Assembly: GCA_964437365.1 (NCBI GenBank)
Contig: CAYTGM010000012.1
Coordinates: 1 to 64,000, forward strand
Length of the DNA stretch: 64,000 bases
From: CAYTGM01 sp964437365
Lineage (GTDB): Bacteria; Sumerlaeota; Sumerlaeia; SLMS01
Reading direction: 5' to 3'
The position numbers and the translations under genes are program-made. The notes under the pieces were generated by a model that was not told the DNA's origin, did not search any database, and saw only the letters and a program-made list of their open reading frames with translations. Shown here piece by piece: positions 9,008 to 18,139 of this stretch; position 1 is the stretch's first letter; each line of letters begins with the position of its first letter.

Positions 9008-9813
9008 GCAAGCATATCTCCTAAACGGTTCTTTTTCCACTCGGATAAAGCATCGGAAGCCGCATCAAACTTGCCTTGCTGAGGACCAAGCCCTTTCAAA
9101 GCTTCTTTGAAGAAAACTCTAAGCGCTTCCTCTGAAAAGAGTTTGTCAATTTTCAGATGAGCCTGTGAAAAGAAGAAGTCGTCCCATCGCTCGTCAATAG
9201 CGTCTTCCACGATGGGATTTCCAAGGAGGAATGAGAGAATCATGAAGGCCCATAATGCCGTGTCACGACCAAACAGGTTTGTAGATAATGTCAGCGCTTC
9301 TACGGATTCTTTACTTCCAAAGCAACGACTCATGGCAGCATCGAGTCCTGTTTCCAGCAAAATGACTTTTCCTGTGGCAGACAATCCGTAGCAGCTATCT
9401 GTCAGGTTGCCGTGAATAAGTCCGCAGTAATGCAAAGCGGAAAGCTGATAGAGCGTCGTTTCTATGAGCTGCTCTTTCGAAATACCTGACCCATTATTAA
9501 GAGGATTGTTACCCTGATAGTTGAAAGGTGTGCCTTCAGCCCGATACTCGATCACTACGAGGTGATCTTCACCGGTCCAGGCGTCGCAGAATCGCGGTGT
9601 TCCTGCATGTTCAAGTCCCGCATAGCGCTTCAAGAGTGCTCTTGCCATCTGCTCCTGATGCTGAGTCACGTTCGATTGGAAATTGAAGCGGTGGTAAATA
9701 CAAGGTGCTTTCAGGCTTTTTTCCCAGGCCTCAAAAACTAGATAACTTGTGTCTCCCTCTTTGATGACATCACCCAGCTCATAGAGTTCGGCAAGTTCGC
9801 TCAATTCACTCAT
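9004..9813 (-). CDS. Cytosolic protein kinase-like protein, predicted inactive
   Basis: The 269-residue protein has the order of kinase elements: an N-terminal loop (YELGDVIKEGDTSYLVFEA), a hinge (HLVVIEYRAEG), and a catalytic-loop equivalent HYCGLIHGNLTDSCYGLS, followed by VILLETG where DFG would be. The active kinase sequence HRDxxxxN is changed to HGNxxxxC, DFG to ETG, and the AxK lysine on strand 3 is absent (APCIYHRF). It is therefore most likely a pseudokinase. It has no membrane segment. Its stop overlaps the start of the membrane pseudokinase gene, so the two are made together and probably work together. Confidence 0.7.
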   Translation of the reverse strand: MSELSELAELYELGDVIKEGDTSYLVFEAWEKSLKAPCIYHRFNFQSNVTQHQEQMARALLKRYAGLEHAGTPRFCDAWTGEDHLVVIEYRAEGTPFNYQGNNPLNNGSGISKEQLIETTLYQLSALHYCGLIHGNLTDSCYGLSATGKVILLETGLDAAMSRCFGSKESVEALTLSTNLFGRDTALWAFMILSFLLGNPIVEDAIDERWDDFFFSQAHLKIDKLFSEEALRVFFKEALKGLGPQQGKFDAASDALSEWKKNRLGDMLA

Positions 9814-9962
9814 TGTGATTTGTTATTTCCCATGAAATGTCGATTGATTATCAAACTCATATTACAAGACAAAAGTTTGTTTATTCATGCCTTCTGAAGA
9901 TTATTCAAAGCAAAACCCATTTGCCTGAAAAAAGAGAACTGTTTCAAGCTGAAAAGACGATC

Positions 9963-10823
9963 TTACTCCCAAAGAATACTCTCTGACTGAAGATTGAGGA
10001 TTATCTGATCGCAGAGAGCTTTGTTGCCTGCGATAATACCGTTTTCAACGTAGTAATTCTCTTTCAAGTAGCTATGACGATTACCCGACAGGTCTCGCAT
10101 CGTGCCCTTCGCTTCTCTCAGAATTGCGTGCGGAGCACAAATATCCCATTCCTTCGCGTATCCCCGGCTCGTGTTGATATAGAAATCAGCTCGACCCGCA
10201 ACCACCTCCATCACCTTCACTCCGAGAGAGCCTCGCCTCTGCAATTCTGCCGGAGAAAGACGCTCCAATGCCGCTGAAATACGACGACCCATGCCGGAGC
10301 TTGACACGACTGCAGAAGCTTTTTCCAAATTCTCCTGCTCGGACACATAGCATTGTCTTGAACCACCGGATTTCATGTTTCTTTCCCAGGCACCAGTTCC
10401 CCTGGAAGCAGAAAAAAGGAATCCATACCTCGGCATATACACGACACCCAGGTCTGGTTCGAAGACTTTCGATTCCTCGGAATACTGAGCCAGCCCGATT
10501 TGAATCGCGAAATCATCTTTGCCCTCCATGAAATCACGTGTTCCATCAATTGGGTCAACGATCCAGCAAGCTTTCTTAGAGAACCTCTCGGCACCTTGAT
10601 AATTCTCCTCTGAAAAGTAGCCAAAGTGATCTCCGAATTTGCTCTGAAGCTCTTCTATAATGAAATGGTCAGCTTTAATGTCGGCTTCTGTTGCAGGACC
10701 ATCACCCGGTTTTTCATATATACGAAGATCCGTTTGATAAAGAGGTTCAATGATGTCCCATGCCTTAATGGCAATCTCTTCAGTTATCTTTAAAGCTTCT
10801 TTTAGTTCTTCGTTGTCCAACAA
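9963..10823 (-). CDS. Inositol monophosphatase-family phosphatase, CysQ-like
   Basis: The Li-sensitive metal-dependent phosphatase signatures are present: the aspartate motif WIVDPIDGTRDF, an upstream SEEN glutamate element (YFSEENYQ), TEADIKAD, and the C-terminal EWDICAPHAIL metal-binding motif. This matches 3'(2'),5'-bisphosphate nucleotidase (CysQ/BPNase) and related inositol or histidinol phosphatases. Substrate specificity cannot be decided. The start is uncertain. I prefer TTG at 10823, which has AGGAAG about 10 bases upstream and puts the N-terminus at the family's usual place. A GTG at 10889 would add 22 residues with no family match. No sulfate-assimilation genes are adjacent. Confidence 0.8.
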   Translation of the reverse strand: MLDNEELKEALKITEEIAIKAWDIIEPLYQTDLRIYEKPGDGPATEADIKADHFIIEELQSKFGDHFGYFSEENYQGAERFSKKACWIVDPIDGTRDFMEGKDDFAIQIGLAQYSEESKVFEPDLGVVYMPRYGFLFSASRGTGAWERNMKSGGSRQCYVSEQENLEKASAVVSSSGMGRRISAALERLSPAELQRRGSLGVKVMEVVAGRADFYINTSRGYAKEWDICAPHAILREAKGTMRDLSGNRHSYLKENYYVENGIIAGNKALCDQIILNLQSESILWE

Positions 10824-10990
10824 TGTATGCTGTCTTCCTGTAGGAATTCTGTCTGTCCGTCGTGAGATACATCCTTGACCTGCTGCCACCGGTCGGCAAC
10901 CTTAACATTTCTATCAGCTGGAAGTAGACTTACATTCCAGCAAGAGTTCATCAAGCCAGAGCTGATATTAAGAGAGAGTTAAAATCAAAA

Positions 10991-11923
10991 ATGCCTTTGA
11001 ACCCCCCAAATCTTCTTCAAAAAGGTGACACCGTTGCACTTCTGGGACCAGCCAGCCCATTGAATACTAAAGCGGAGGTTACACGTTGTATAAAGAAAAT
11101 CGAGTCCTTTGGTCTGAAGGTCAAAGTTTACCCTTCGGCAACAAAAAAGCATGACTATCTTGCCGGTACTGACAAACAGCGCGCCGCAGACATCAACCGG
11201 GCAACAGCAACCAAGTCAATTAAAGGTATATTCTGTATTCGTGGCGGCTATGGAAGCTCAAGACTCCTGAAACTTATCGATTGGAAAGCTGTTAAGGAAG
11301 CCAAAAAGCCTTTCGTTGGCTTTAGTGATATCACCTCGATCTATGGGGCAATGCACCAAAAAGCAAATCTCATAGGAATGCATGCTCCTACACCAGCTTA
11401 CTTAACAAAGAAGGATGGAGACGCCGGCAAAGACTCCTATGCTGCCCTCGAGCAATTCCTCTTCGAAGGTTTCAAGGGGATTTCTTATCGAGAGTTATGC
11501 GGGAACTACTTCAAGCCAAGAACGATTAATAAAGGAAACGTGAGTGGAACCTTAATTGGAGGGAACCTCAGTCTTGTCGCGGGCTTATGCGGAACTCCTT
11601 ACTTCCCGATGCCCAGGCAGCCCATACTCTTCATTGAGGAAGTCTATGAAAAGCCATACAAGGTAGACCGCTATCTCACTCAGATGGAGAATGCTGGACT
11701 GCTTGAAAAAATGAAAGGTATCGTTCTTGGGGAATTTACGCACTGTGATCCTTCTGCCCCCGACAAAAACGACGTCATGACGGTCTTGAAGGATTGTTTG
11801 AAAGGGTACAAAGTTCCCATGATTTCCGGATTGCCTGTTGGTCATTGTGCACCATCCTTTCCTCTACCACTTGGAGCAAGCGTAGAGCTCGACGCGAATA
11901 AAGGCGATCTGCGTATAAAATAG
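10991..11923 (+). CDS. LD-carboxypeptidase (peptidase family S66)
   Basis: The family cleaves the terminal D-alanine from murein tetrapeptides during peptidoglycan recycling. It is also shared with microcin C resistance enzymes (MccF). The triad can be placed: Ser112 in VGFSDITS, a Glu at 216/217 in LFIEEVYEK, and His285 in GLPVGHCAPSFPLPLG. The usual family landmarks (KGDTVALLGPASP at the start, RGGYGSSRLL in the middle, GGNLSLVAGLCGTP) are all present. Length, 310 residues, is typical. No signal peptide is seen, fitting a cytosolic recycling enzyme. It is divergently transcribed from the cysQ-like gene. Confidence 0.92.
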   Translation: MPLNPPNLLQKGDTVALLGPASPLNTKAEVTRCIKKIESFGLKVKVYPSATKKHDYLAGTDKQRAADINRATATKSIKGIFCIRGGYGSSRLLKLIDWKAVKEAKKPFVGFSDITSIYGAMHQKANLIGMHAPTPAYLTKKDGDAGKDSYAALEQFLFEGFKGISYRELCGNYFKPRTINKGNVSGTLIGGNLSLVAGLCGTPYFPMPRQPILFIEEVYEKPYKVDRYLTQMENAGLLEKMKGIVLGEFTHCDPSAPDKNDVMTVLKDCLKGYKVPMISGLPVGHCAPSFPLPLGASVELDANKGDLRIK

Positions 11924-11945
11924 ATTTCATCACTCTAAAAAGACG

Positions 11946-11985
11946 AATCCCCTTCTCCAAAAGTTGCGAGAAGGGGATTTGTTTT
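11946..11985. terminator. Bidirectional terminator between ldcA-like and ldt genes
   Basis: The stem ATCCCCTTCTC (11947-11957) pairs perfectly with GAGAAGGGGAT (11968-11978), extended by one more pair, and is followed by TTGTTTT on the plus strand. A-rich sequence lies on the other side (AAAAAG), so it can serve both converging genes. Confidence 0.8.
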
Positions 11986-11999
11986 GAAGGAGGGTAAAG

Positions 12000-13214
12000 T
12001 TAGTTCTGAGCAACCTGTTGAGGGGCCGGTACCTCTGGCGCAGGGATCACACGGTGACGTTCAAGATCTCTTTCTCCTGTGATTGTTAGCTCTGTTCCCG
12101 TAACGATAAGATTAAAGAGCTCTTCGACATCTTCCGTCAGCATTCCCACACATCCATTGCTGGCGTATTCGCCAACCGTTTCCGGGTGCAACGTGCCGTG
12201 GATACCAAGTATATCGCCTTCAAAAGCCATCCAGCGCGTTCCTAACTCGTTGTTCGGATCACCGGGCAGATAGACATGGCCATTTCCTGGACGCCAGGTC
12301 GGGTTTTTCTTCTTGTTAAGAATTCTGAATGAGCCAGTAGGCGTTGCTCCCGATTCCCGTCCAGTACGCACGGGATAGATCTTGAAGATATCGCCATGAT
12401 TGAAAAGTGTCAGGAGGTTGGCTGCAACATCCACTGTTATGGAGAAGTTAACGTTAGGAATCTTTAATTTCTGCCCAACACGGAGTTTGGTTGGGTCAGA
12501 GATATTATTACATTTCATCAACATATCACTGGTAATTTCATGGGCCTGGGCGATTTCATAGACAGTGTCACCGCTCTTGACTGTATATTGAATATCACCT
12601 TCTCCCAAAGCGGATGAATACAGTTTTTTCAGGTTACTTTCACCCAATGGTTGAGCAAGCTTAAGGAGCTGATCAGAGTCTTTGATCTGATCCATGATTC
12701 CGTTCAGGCGGCGTTGCGCGGCTGTATAGTCACCGAGCTCTATCTCCTGACGAGCCAGGGCAGCATGAAGCTCTGTTGCTTTTTCATGCTTCGGGTTTCT
12801 TTGCAGGAACTCTTCGACGGATTTTCTCAGGACGGGATTTGACAGGCCGGAAGTCGACAGCTCCGCTGTCAGGCTTATCACTTCTGCCGCCTCTTTGTAC
12901 GAAGATTCCGGGTAGCTTTCAAGAAAAGCCTTCGATTCTTTCAGAGCCTCGGCGTAGTCGCCCTTCTGATCCAGTGCCTCGATACGAAGGATCTGATGTT
13001 CTTCAGAAAGTTCAAACCCTTCCAGTTCAAGTTCATCGAAAACTTTCAAGGCCTTGTCTGATTGACCCATCTCGACAAACTTTTCTGCGAGAGTTGTCTT
13101 CTCGGTGTAATCAGGATGTGAAGTTGAAGGTGTTGCACCCCGGTTCAAACCATACCAGGTGGCGCCGCCAATTAATGAGGATAGAAGAAGGGTAATAAAG
13201 AATGTCTGTTTCAT
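12000..13214 (-). CDS. Secreted L,D-transpeptidase with TPR and LysM domains
   Basis: The start is taken at the ATG at 13214; a TTG four codons upstream is possible. The 404-residue product has an N-terminal hydrophobic segment (signal peptide or anchor, about 3-20). A TPR-like helical part follows (about 40-200), then a LysM peptidoglycan-binding domain (YTVKSGDTVYEIAQAHEIT...LRVGQKLKIP), then a YkuD catalytic domain. The active site is HGT followed by SNGCVGM with nucleophile Cys355. Most family members have S-H/L-G-C-x-R; here the Arg position is Gly. The enzyme would make 3-3 crosslinks or attach proteins to murein in the periplasm. Confidence 0.88.
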   Translation of the reverse strand: MKQTFFITLLLSSLIGGATWYGLNRGATPSTSHPDYTEKTTLAEKFVEMGQSDKALKVFDELELEGFELSEEHQILRIEALDQKGDYAEALKESKAFLESYPESSYKEAAEVISLTAELSTSGLSNPVLRKSVEEFLQRNPKHEKATELHAALARQEIELGDYTAAQRRLNGIMDQIKDSDQLLKLAQPLGESNLKKLYSSALGEGDIQYTVKSGDTVYEIAQAHEITSDMLMKCNNISDPTKLRVGQKLKIPNVNFSITVDVAANLLTLFNHGDIFKIYPVRTGRESGATPTGSFRILNKKKNPTWRPGNGHVYLPGDPNNELGTRWMAFEGDILGIHGTLHPETVGEYASNGCVGMLTEDVEELFNLIVTGTELTITGERDLERHRVIPAPEVPAPQQVAQN

Positions 13215-13476
13215 AGTTCTCAGCAATCACAGGAGCAGATTAGAGCAGTATCAGGAGAACGAGGGTCCATTTGGACCAACTCAGGTCCCAACACCTCTCG
13301 AATTCCCCCGAACAATGTCAAATACTAATGAGGTCTATATCCTGAATTTCAAGTCAGGACTAAATGATGATCAAAGCAATAATATTGAGTTCTGGCTTGA
13401 TTATCGACCATAGGTCGGATTACAGGTTCTCTGGGACAAAATGACCCAAAGTTAGATACGGAGATATTTCAAAAAA
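13215..13476. promoter_or_regulatory. Divergent intergenic region, no defined sites
   Basis: This stretch separates the minus-strand transpeptidase from the plus-strand regulator unit and must hold both promoters. A small inverted repeat (CGACC-ATA-GGTCG, about 13405-13417) lies 60 bases before the 99-aa gene and could be a regulator site. Nothing stronger is visible. Confidence 0.25.
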
Positions 13477-13776
13477 ATGGCAGATGAAAAGCCAGATATT
13501 ACCACTCAAGCAGCCATTGAGCTGCTCGATCAGATGATTGTCGAACAACGCGCGAAATGCCTGAAAATCGCTCGCCGAATCAACCCCAGGCTGACTCCCG
13601 ACGATCTCATGAACTCCTTCGATTGGCCAGAGGTGAATGAGAACCCTCAATTCGTGTGGGAGGATGGTCTTCTTGCCGGCTTACAGTCAGCTCATGCCGC
13701 CCTCTGCGCCTCTTTTCGTTTCGATGGAACATCCTATGAAGTTAAACGCCTCAAAACAGGCGAGGAGAATACGTAA
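13477..13776 (+). CDS. Hypothetical 99-residue protein coupled to the NtrC-like regulator
   Basis: This small soluble protein has no membrane segment or signal. I do not recognise the family. It has a helical N-terminal part, a conserved-looking middle block (RRINPRLTPDDLMNSFDWPEV) and a final helix (EDGLLAGLQSAHAALCASF). A GGAG site lies 12 bases before the ATG. Its TAA is directly followed by the ATG of the response regulator, so translation of the two is coupled and it may influence the regulator's activity or level. Confidence 0.7.
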   Translation: MADEKPDITTQAAIELLDQMIVEQRAKCLKIARRINPRLTPDDLMNSFDWPEVNENPQFVWEDGLLAGLQSAHAALCASFRFDGTSYEVKRLKTGEENT

Positions 13777-15369
13777 ATGTCCAATAAGAACCAGGAAGCC
13801 CCCAAGGTCTTGCTCGTCGACGACGAGAAGAATCTTGTCATCATGCTGGCAAAGATTCTTCGTAGAAACGGGTTTGAAGTAGAAACGGCTCATGATGGAG
13901 AAGAAGGGCTTCAGCTACTCGAGCAGTGCATGCCTGATCCGCAACGCCCCGAAGATTCCGATCAACCCACACCAGTCGATATACTTCTCACAGATTTGCA
14001 GATGCCCAAGATGGATGGTATGACCTTACTCAAAGAAGTGAGTTCGAAATATCCTCAGCTTCCCATCATCGTGCTGACAGGCCATGGATCTATACAATCT
14101 GCTGTAGAGGCAATGAAAGAGGGTGCGCGAGATTACCTGATTAAGCCTGCCAACCCTGATGAACTACTGATAGTCCTGAAGAATACCCTCGAAATGCGGA
14201 ATCTTCAGGTTGAAAATCGCCAGCTTAAATCACAACTGCGTCAGAATTATGAACCCTCCTATGACATAGTAGGGTCTTCACCAGCCATCAGTCATGTTAT
14301 GGAGATGGTAGAGTCAGTTTCGCGCAATCGAAGCACAGTGCTTATAACCGGTGAAAGTGGAACCGGTAAGGAGCTCATTGCTCGTGCCATCCATGACAGC
14401 GGCCCCTATGCAAGATACCCTTTCATCGCCGTCAACTGTGGAGCACTCAGTGAAACTCTTCTTGAGAGCCAGCTTTTCGGGCACAAGCGAGGCGCGTTCA
14501 CCGGAGCGATCAATGACCATCAGGGGTTTTTCCAGGCTGCAGAGGGTGGGACTCTCTTCCTCGATGAAATCTCTGAAATGTCTACACACCTTCAGGTCAA
14601 GCTCCTTCGAGCTCTTCAAGAGAAAGAGATCATTGCGGTTGGTGATAATCAGACTCAAAAGATTAACTGTCGATTGATCGTCGCAACGAACAGGGACCTT
14701 GAGTTCGAAGTGCGTCGGAGAAACTTTCGTCAGGATCTTTTCTTCCGTCTCAGCATCGTTAATCTTTACCTGGCTCCACTTAGAGAGAGAGCTGAAGATA
14801 TACCAGACCTCGCTGGGCACTTCATCCTGCAGTTCGCCAGAGAATACGATGTCGCACCAAAAAGCGTCCAGCCAGAGGCCATGGAAATACTTGTCAATTA
14901 CCCCTGGCCGGGAAATATTCGCGAGCTTCAAAATGTTATCGAGCGCTGTTTCGCTCTAAGTAAAGACGAGACCGTAAAGACGGAAGACCTCCCGCCGCAG
15001 CTCTTCCGGTCGAGAGAGGAAGCCATGGTGGCTGTTCGACCGATGGATGACTCCGAGCTGAAGGCAGCGGGAGCAGAAGGTTCAAGTTCCAGCGTTCTTT
15101 CGAGTCGTTCCGCGCCAAACCCAACCTCAACCGTTGGGGCTAATGGTGGAGACTTTCCGAAAGATGAAGTGAGCGCCGAAAAGCCGAAGTTTACAGAGCC
15201 TTTCGTCCCGAAAGCCCCGGAAACTCCTCTCACGCTTGATGAGATGGAGAAAAAGCAAATCATTGAAGCTCTTCGCAGGTCTAAAGGAAAAAAGGTAGAT
15301 GCCGCCAAGTTACTGGGTATCGACCGAAAACGTCTCTATCGAAAGATGAAAAAGTATGAATTGGATTGA
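13777..15369 (+). CDS. Sigma-54-dependent response regulator, NtrC family
   Basis: Domains in order: a receiver (about 9-135) with phospho-acceptor Asp73 in LLTDLQMPKMDG; an AAA+ sigma-54 activator domain with Walker A GESGTGKE at 192-199, the sigma-54 contact loop GAFTGA, and Walker B GGTLFLDEIS; a Ser/Pro-rich linker; and a Fis-type helix-turn-helix at the end (AAKLLGIDRKRLYRKMKKY). The receiver contains an extra Pro/Asp/Gln-rich insert of about 14 residues just before the phospho-acceptor strand. No kinase gene is adjacent. The histidine kinase at 24.6 kb is NtrB-like in its kinase core and is a possible partner, but this is speculation. Confidence 0.93.
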   Translation: MSNKNQEAPKVLLVDDEKNLVIMLAKILRRNGFEVETAHDGEEGLQLLEQCMPDPQRPEDSDQPTPVDILLTDLQMPKMDGMTLLKEVSSKYPQLPIIVLTGHGSIQSAVEAMKEGARDYLIKPANPDELLIVLKNTLEMRNLQVENRQLKSQLRQNYEPSYDIVGSSPAISHVMEMVESVSRNRSTVLITGESGTGKELIARAIHDSGPYARYPFIAVNCGALSETLLESQLFGHKRGAFTGAINDHQGFFQAAEGGTLFLDEISEMSTHLQVKLLRALQEKEIIAVGDNQTQKINCRLIVATNRDLEFEVRRRNFRQDLFFRLSIVNLYLAPLRERAEDIPDLAGHFILQFAREYDVAPKSVQPEAMEILVNYPWPGNIRELQNVIERCFALSKDETVKTEDLPPQLFRSREEAMVAVRPMDDSELKAAGAEGSSSSVLSSRSAPNPTSTVGANGGDFPKDEVSAEKPKFTEPFVPKAPETPLTLDEMEKKQIIEALRRSKGKKVDAAKLLGIDRKRLYRKMKKYELD

Positions 15370-15481
15370 ATTAACCTTAATCTGGTTGCGGGCGCTTTCA
15401 TCCATTCTTCAATATTCTCAGTAATCTAGAAAGCATTTTGAACAGGAAATCGACGCACAAGTCGCAAAGGAGTTTTTCCAG

Positions 15482-17128
15482 ATGAAGTTTCGCTTAATTA
15501 TTGCAGCATCGCTGATGGCATCAATCGGAAGCACAGCCCGTGCGGATGTTGTAACCCTGACCGACGGGACAAAACTGGTTGGACGAGTCGAGCAGGCTGT
15601 CAATTCAGACCGCATCGTCTTCATCAATGGCTCAGGTCGATTGGAACTCCCTAAAGCTCGCATCGATACCGTCAAGGAAGAGTCTGACGCTCAAGACTGG
15701 ACACATGTGGGCGACCAGTTCCTCGAAACGGGGAATTTAACCTCAGCGGTTCAGCACTATCAACTCGCTCTTGAAGCAGACTCTGAGTTCGGACCTGCAA
15801 AAGAAGGGCTCGCCAAGGCTCAGCAGGGGCTTGAAGCGCAACAGCAGGAGAGAATGAAAACGGCTCAGGAAAAAGTGAGCCAGGAAATGGAAGAAATTGG
15901 CATTATCATCGGTGACGAGGATGTTAATGAAGAGCAGCTTGCTGAGGCAGAGGCCCAGCTAACCAGCATTCTCACGTCAGAAATTTCCAATGAACAGCGA
16001 GCACGAGCACAATCACTTCTTCTGGATGTCTATCTCAAATGGGGTTTTACCCGTTACGATAAAATGGACAATAAAACCGCAGAAGAGAAATATATGCGTG
16101 CCCTTGAAATTGATCCAGATAACAGCGAGGCACGTGATGCACTTCTGAAAATCTGGAGAAACAATCCGTCAAAAAAAGAAGAAGTCTTAAAGGCCTACCA
16201 GCAGAAACTCGAAGAAGAACCAGATAATCTCGAGTACAACAAACAGGTGGGCGAACTCCTCTACGAATCTAATCAATGGGAAGAAGCCATCGGACCACTC
16301 AAGAAAGTTGCTGCTTCGCCCAAATATAGAAACCAGGGCTATGACACACGGCTCAAGAAATCATACGAAGGGGCCATCAGCGACGCTCGAGCAAATGGTG
16401 ATCTGGAGCGGGCGATCGCCATCTCGCAGGACATGATGAAGACCTTTCCTAATACGGATCCCACTTCACTCACAGTTCTCCAATACGAGCTCGCGAAAAG
16501 CAAGCTGGCTCAGGATGACTGGGATGGACGCGCACAACTTGTAAAAACACTTCAGGAAATTGGTCTGACTCAGATGGCTTCACGAGAAGCAGAGCTTATC
16601 CTGAAGTCAGCCCCTGAAAACGAGATTGCTCTTGGGATTCTCCGTGATCAGGCCCAGGCCGACCTCCAGCTGATTCAAAGCTATATGCAAGCTGGCGATT
16701 ATGCCGTTGCAAGAAGTGAAGCCGCAGCTTTTCTCCGCAAGAATACCCGCTTCCCAGAGCTCACAACACAAGCTCAGGAAATATACAACGAAGCAACCAT
16801 ACGATTCGAAGAGCAGGTTAAAGCACAGAAAGAACAGGCTGTCGCCATCGCTGAACGTGGTAATCAATATCTCTACGAAGCTGAAACTTACGTTCAACGA
16901 TATCTGGATCAGGACAATGAAACCAACAGAAGCCCGATCAGCTATCGCTCACGCGCTATCCAGTCCTCTCAAAGAGCCATTGCCCACTATGAAGAAGCTC
17001 TGCGCCTTGATCCAAGTCTTGGTGGTATCGATGGAATGGATCTGAACAATAGACTGAATGAAGCAAGGTCGATCTATAATCAGTTTACTGATCGTCCGAG
17101 TGCGCTCCCACGCCCGCGAAACCGCTGA
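15482..17128 (+). CDS. Secreted TPR-repeat protein
   Basis: The start is supported by AAGGAG 9 bases upstream. A Sec signal peptide covers about residues 1-21 with a probable cut after ARA. An SH3-like beta stretch follows (VTLTDGTKLVGRV...LELPKARIDTV), of the kind that often precedes TPR arrays in envelope proteins. The rest of the 548 residues is helical with TPR units such as AEEKYMRALEIDPDNSEARDALLKIW and AIAHYEEALRLDPSLG. The role is probably periplasmic assembly or scaffolding. It lies 112 bases after the regulator with its own terminator behind it. Confidence 0.82.
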   Translation: MKFRLIIAASLMASIGSTARADVVTLTDGTKLVGRVEQAVNSDRIVFINGSGRLELPKARIDTVKEESDAQDWTHVGDQFLETGNLTSAVQHYQLALEADSEFGPAKEGLAKAQQGLEAQQQERMKTAQEKVSQEMEEIGIIIGDEDVNEEQLAEAEAQLTSILTSEISNEQRARAQSLLLDVYLKWGFTRYDKMDNKTAEEKYMRALEIDPDNSEARDALLKIWRNNPSKKEEVLKAYQQKLEEEPDNLEYNKQVGELLYESNQWEEAIGPLKKVAASPKYRNQGYDTRLKKSYEGAISDARANGDLERAIAISQDMMKTFPNTDPTSLTVLQYELAKSKLAQDDWDGRAQLVKTLQEIGLTQMASREAELILKSAPENEIALGILRDQAQADLQLIQSYMQAGDYAVARSEAAAFLRKNTRFPELTTQAQEIYNEATIRFEEQVKAQKEQAVAIAERGNQYLYEAETYVQRYLDQDNETNRSPISYRSRAIQSSQRAIAHYEEALRLDPSLGGIDGMDLNNRLNEARSIYNQFTDRPSALPRPRNR

Positions 17129-17160
17129 TTTTAAGTCAGTTCAAAAGCTCTCACTTTTCT

Positions 17161-17196
17161 TTCGACCTTCCCGAATCCGGGGAGGTCGAATTTTTT
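17161..17196 (+). terminator. Rho-independent terminator after the TPR gene
   Basis: TTCGACCT at 17161-17168 pairs with AGGTCGAA at 17183-17190 and is followed by six T residues. It stands 32 bases after the TPR gene's stop codon. Confidence 0.85.
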
Positions 17197-17248
17197 GCAT
17201 GACGCGAGGGAGATAGCAGAGCATGGTTCCTGACGCATTAAGGAGGCG

Positions 17249-18139
17249 ATGTCCAGTCAGATGGGACTCATCATTTCCAACCTGAGCAAGTCATATCAGA
17301 AGGGGTCTCCACTCTTCCAGGACTTGAACCTTGAGATGGCTCCCGGGCTCTTTGGTCTACTTGGGCCCAATGGTGTTGGAAAAACGACATTACTGGAAAT
17401 CCTCTCCCATAACCTTTCAGCTGATAAGATTACCGTGTCTCTTGATGGAGATGAAAAAATCTTCAAACAAAGTTACCGTTGGAAGAAGAACATCGGCTAT
17501 CTGCCCCAGTATTTCGAATTCGTTGCAAACCTGACCGCCATAGAACTTCTGCAGGAACACATTATCCTTCTTGGGTTGCGCTGGAAAGACTACAGAGAAC
17601 ATGCCCTGCAACTGCTTGAGCGAGTGAACCTCATAGAGCATGCAAAGCGTCCTGCATCGACCTACTCAAGGGGCATGAAGCGGCGCTTGGGAATTGTCCT
17701 TTCTCTTGTTCATCGCCCGCGCCTGATTCTCTTTGATGAACCCACGGCAGGCCTCGACCCCCTCGAACGAGATGCCTTCCGAAGGCTTTTGGAAGAATAT
17801 GCTCAAGATCGTTGTATCCTTTTCAGTACACATATTGTTGGTGACATCGCTCGAAGTTGTGAACAGATCGCCGTCATGAAATCCGGCCGAATCATACATC
17901 AGGGAGACCCAACTTCTCTCTTAGACCAGGTTCGGAACAAAACCTGGGCTCTTGATTTCCCTACTCCGTCGGATATACCGTCGGATATACAAGACATGAT
18001 AGTCGGAATTGAAAAGAATGAGACGAGTGTTTCTGTTTACTTGATCGATGATGCTATGCCAGTGGAGGGGGCTGTCAACAGGCCCGCAAGACTTGAGGAT
18101 GCATACTTCAGACTCCTTAGAGAGTATGAGTCGGTATGA
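17249..18139 (+). CDS. ABC transporter ATP-binding protein
   Basis: The 296-residue ATPase has Walker A GPNGVGKTT (39-47), Q-loop (GYLPQYF), a signature YSRGMKRRLGI in place of LSGGQ, Walker B LILFDEPTAGLDP and the H-loop FSTH. This arrangement is typical of ABC-2-type exporters (CcmA/NatA-like). No permease gene is next to it, which is unusual. AGGAGG ends only 2 bases before the first ATG, so translation could start instead at Met5 (17261), where spacing is 14. Its stop overlaps the start of the SGNH hydrolase gene (ATGA), implying coupled expression. Confidence 0.9.
   Translation: MSSQMGLIISNLSKSYQKGSPLFQDLNLEMAPGLFGLLGPNGVGKTTLLEILSHNLSADKITVSLDGDEKIFKQSYRWKKNIGYLPQYFEFVANLTAIELLQEHIILLGLRWKDYREHALQLLERVNLIEHAKRPASTYSRGMKRRLGIVLSLVHRPRLILFDEPTAGLDPLERDAFRRLLEEYAQDRCILFSTHIVGDIARSCEQIAVMKSGRIIHQGDPTSLLDQVRNKTWALDFPTPSDIPSDIQDMIVGIEKNETSVSVYLIDDAMPVEGAVNRPARLEDAYFRLLREYESV

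Noticed and set aside
9935..9962. TTTCA-AGC-TGAAA hairpin after the cysQ-like gene as a terminator
   Set aside because: The stem is only five AT-rich pairs; too weak to list with confidence.
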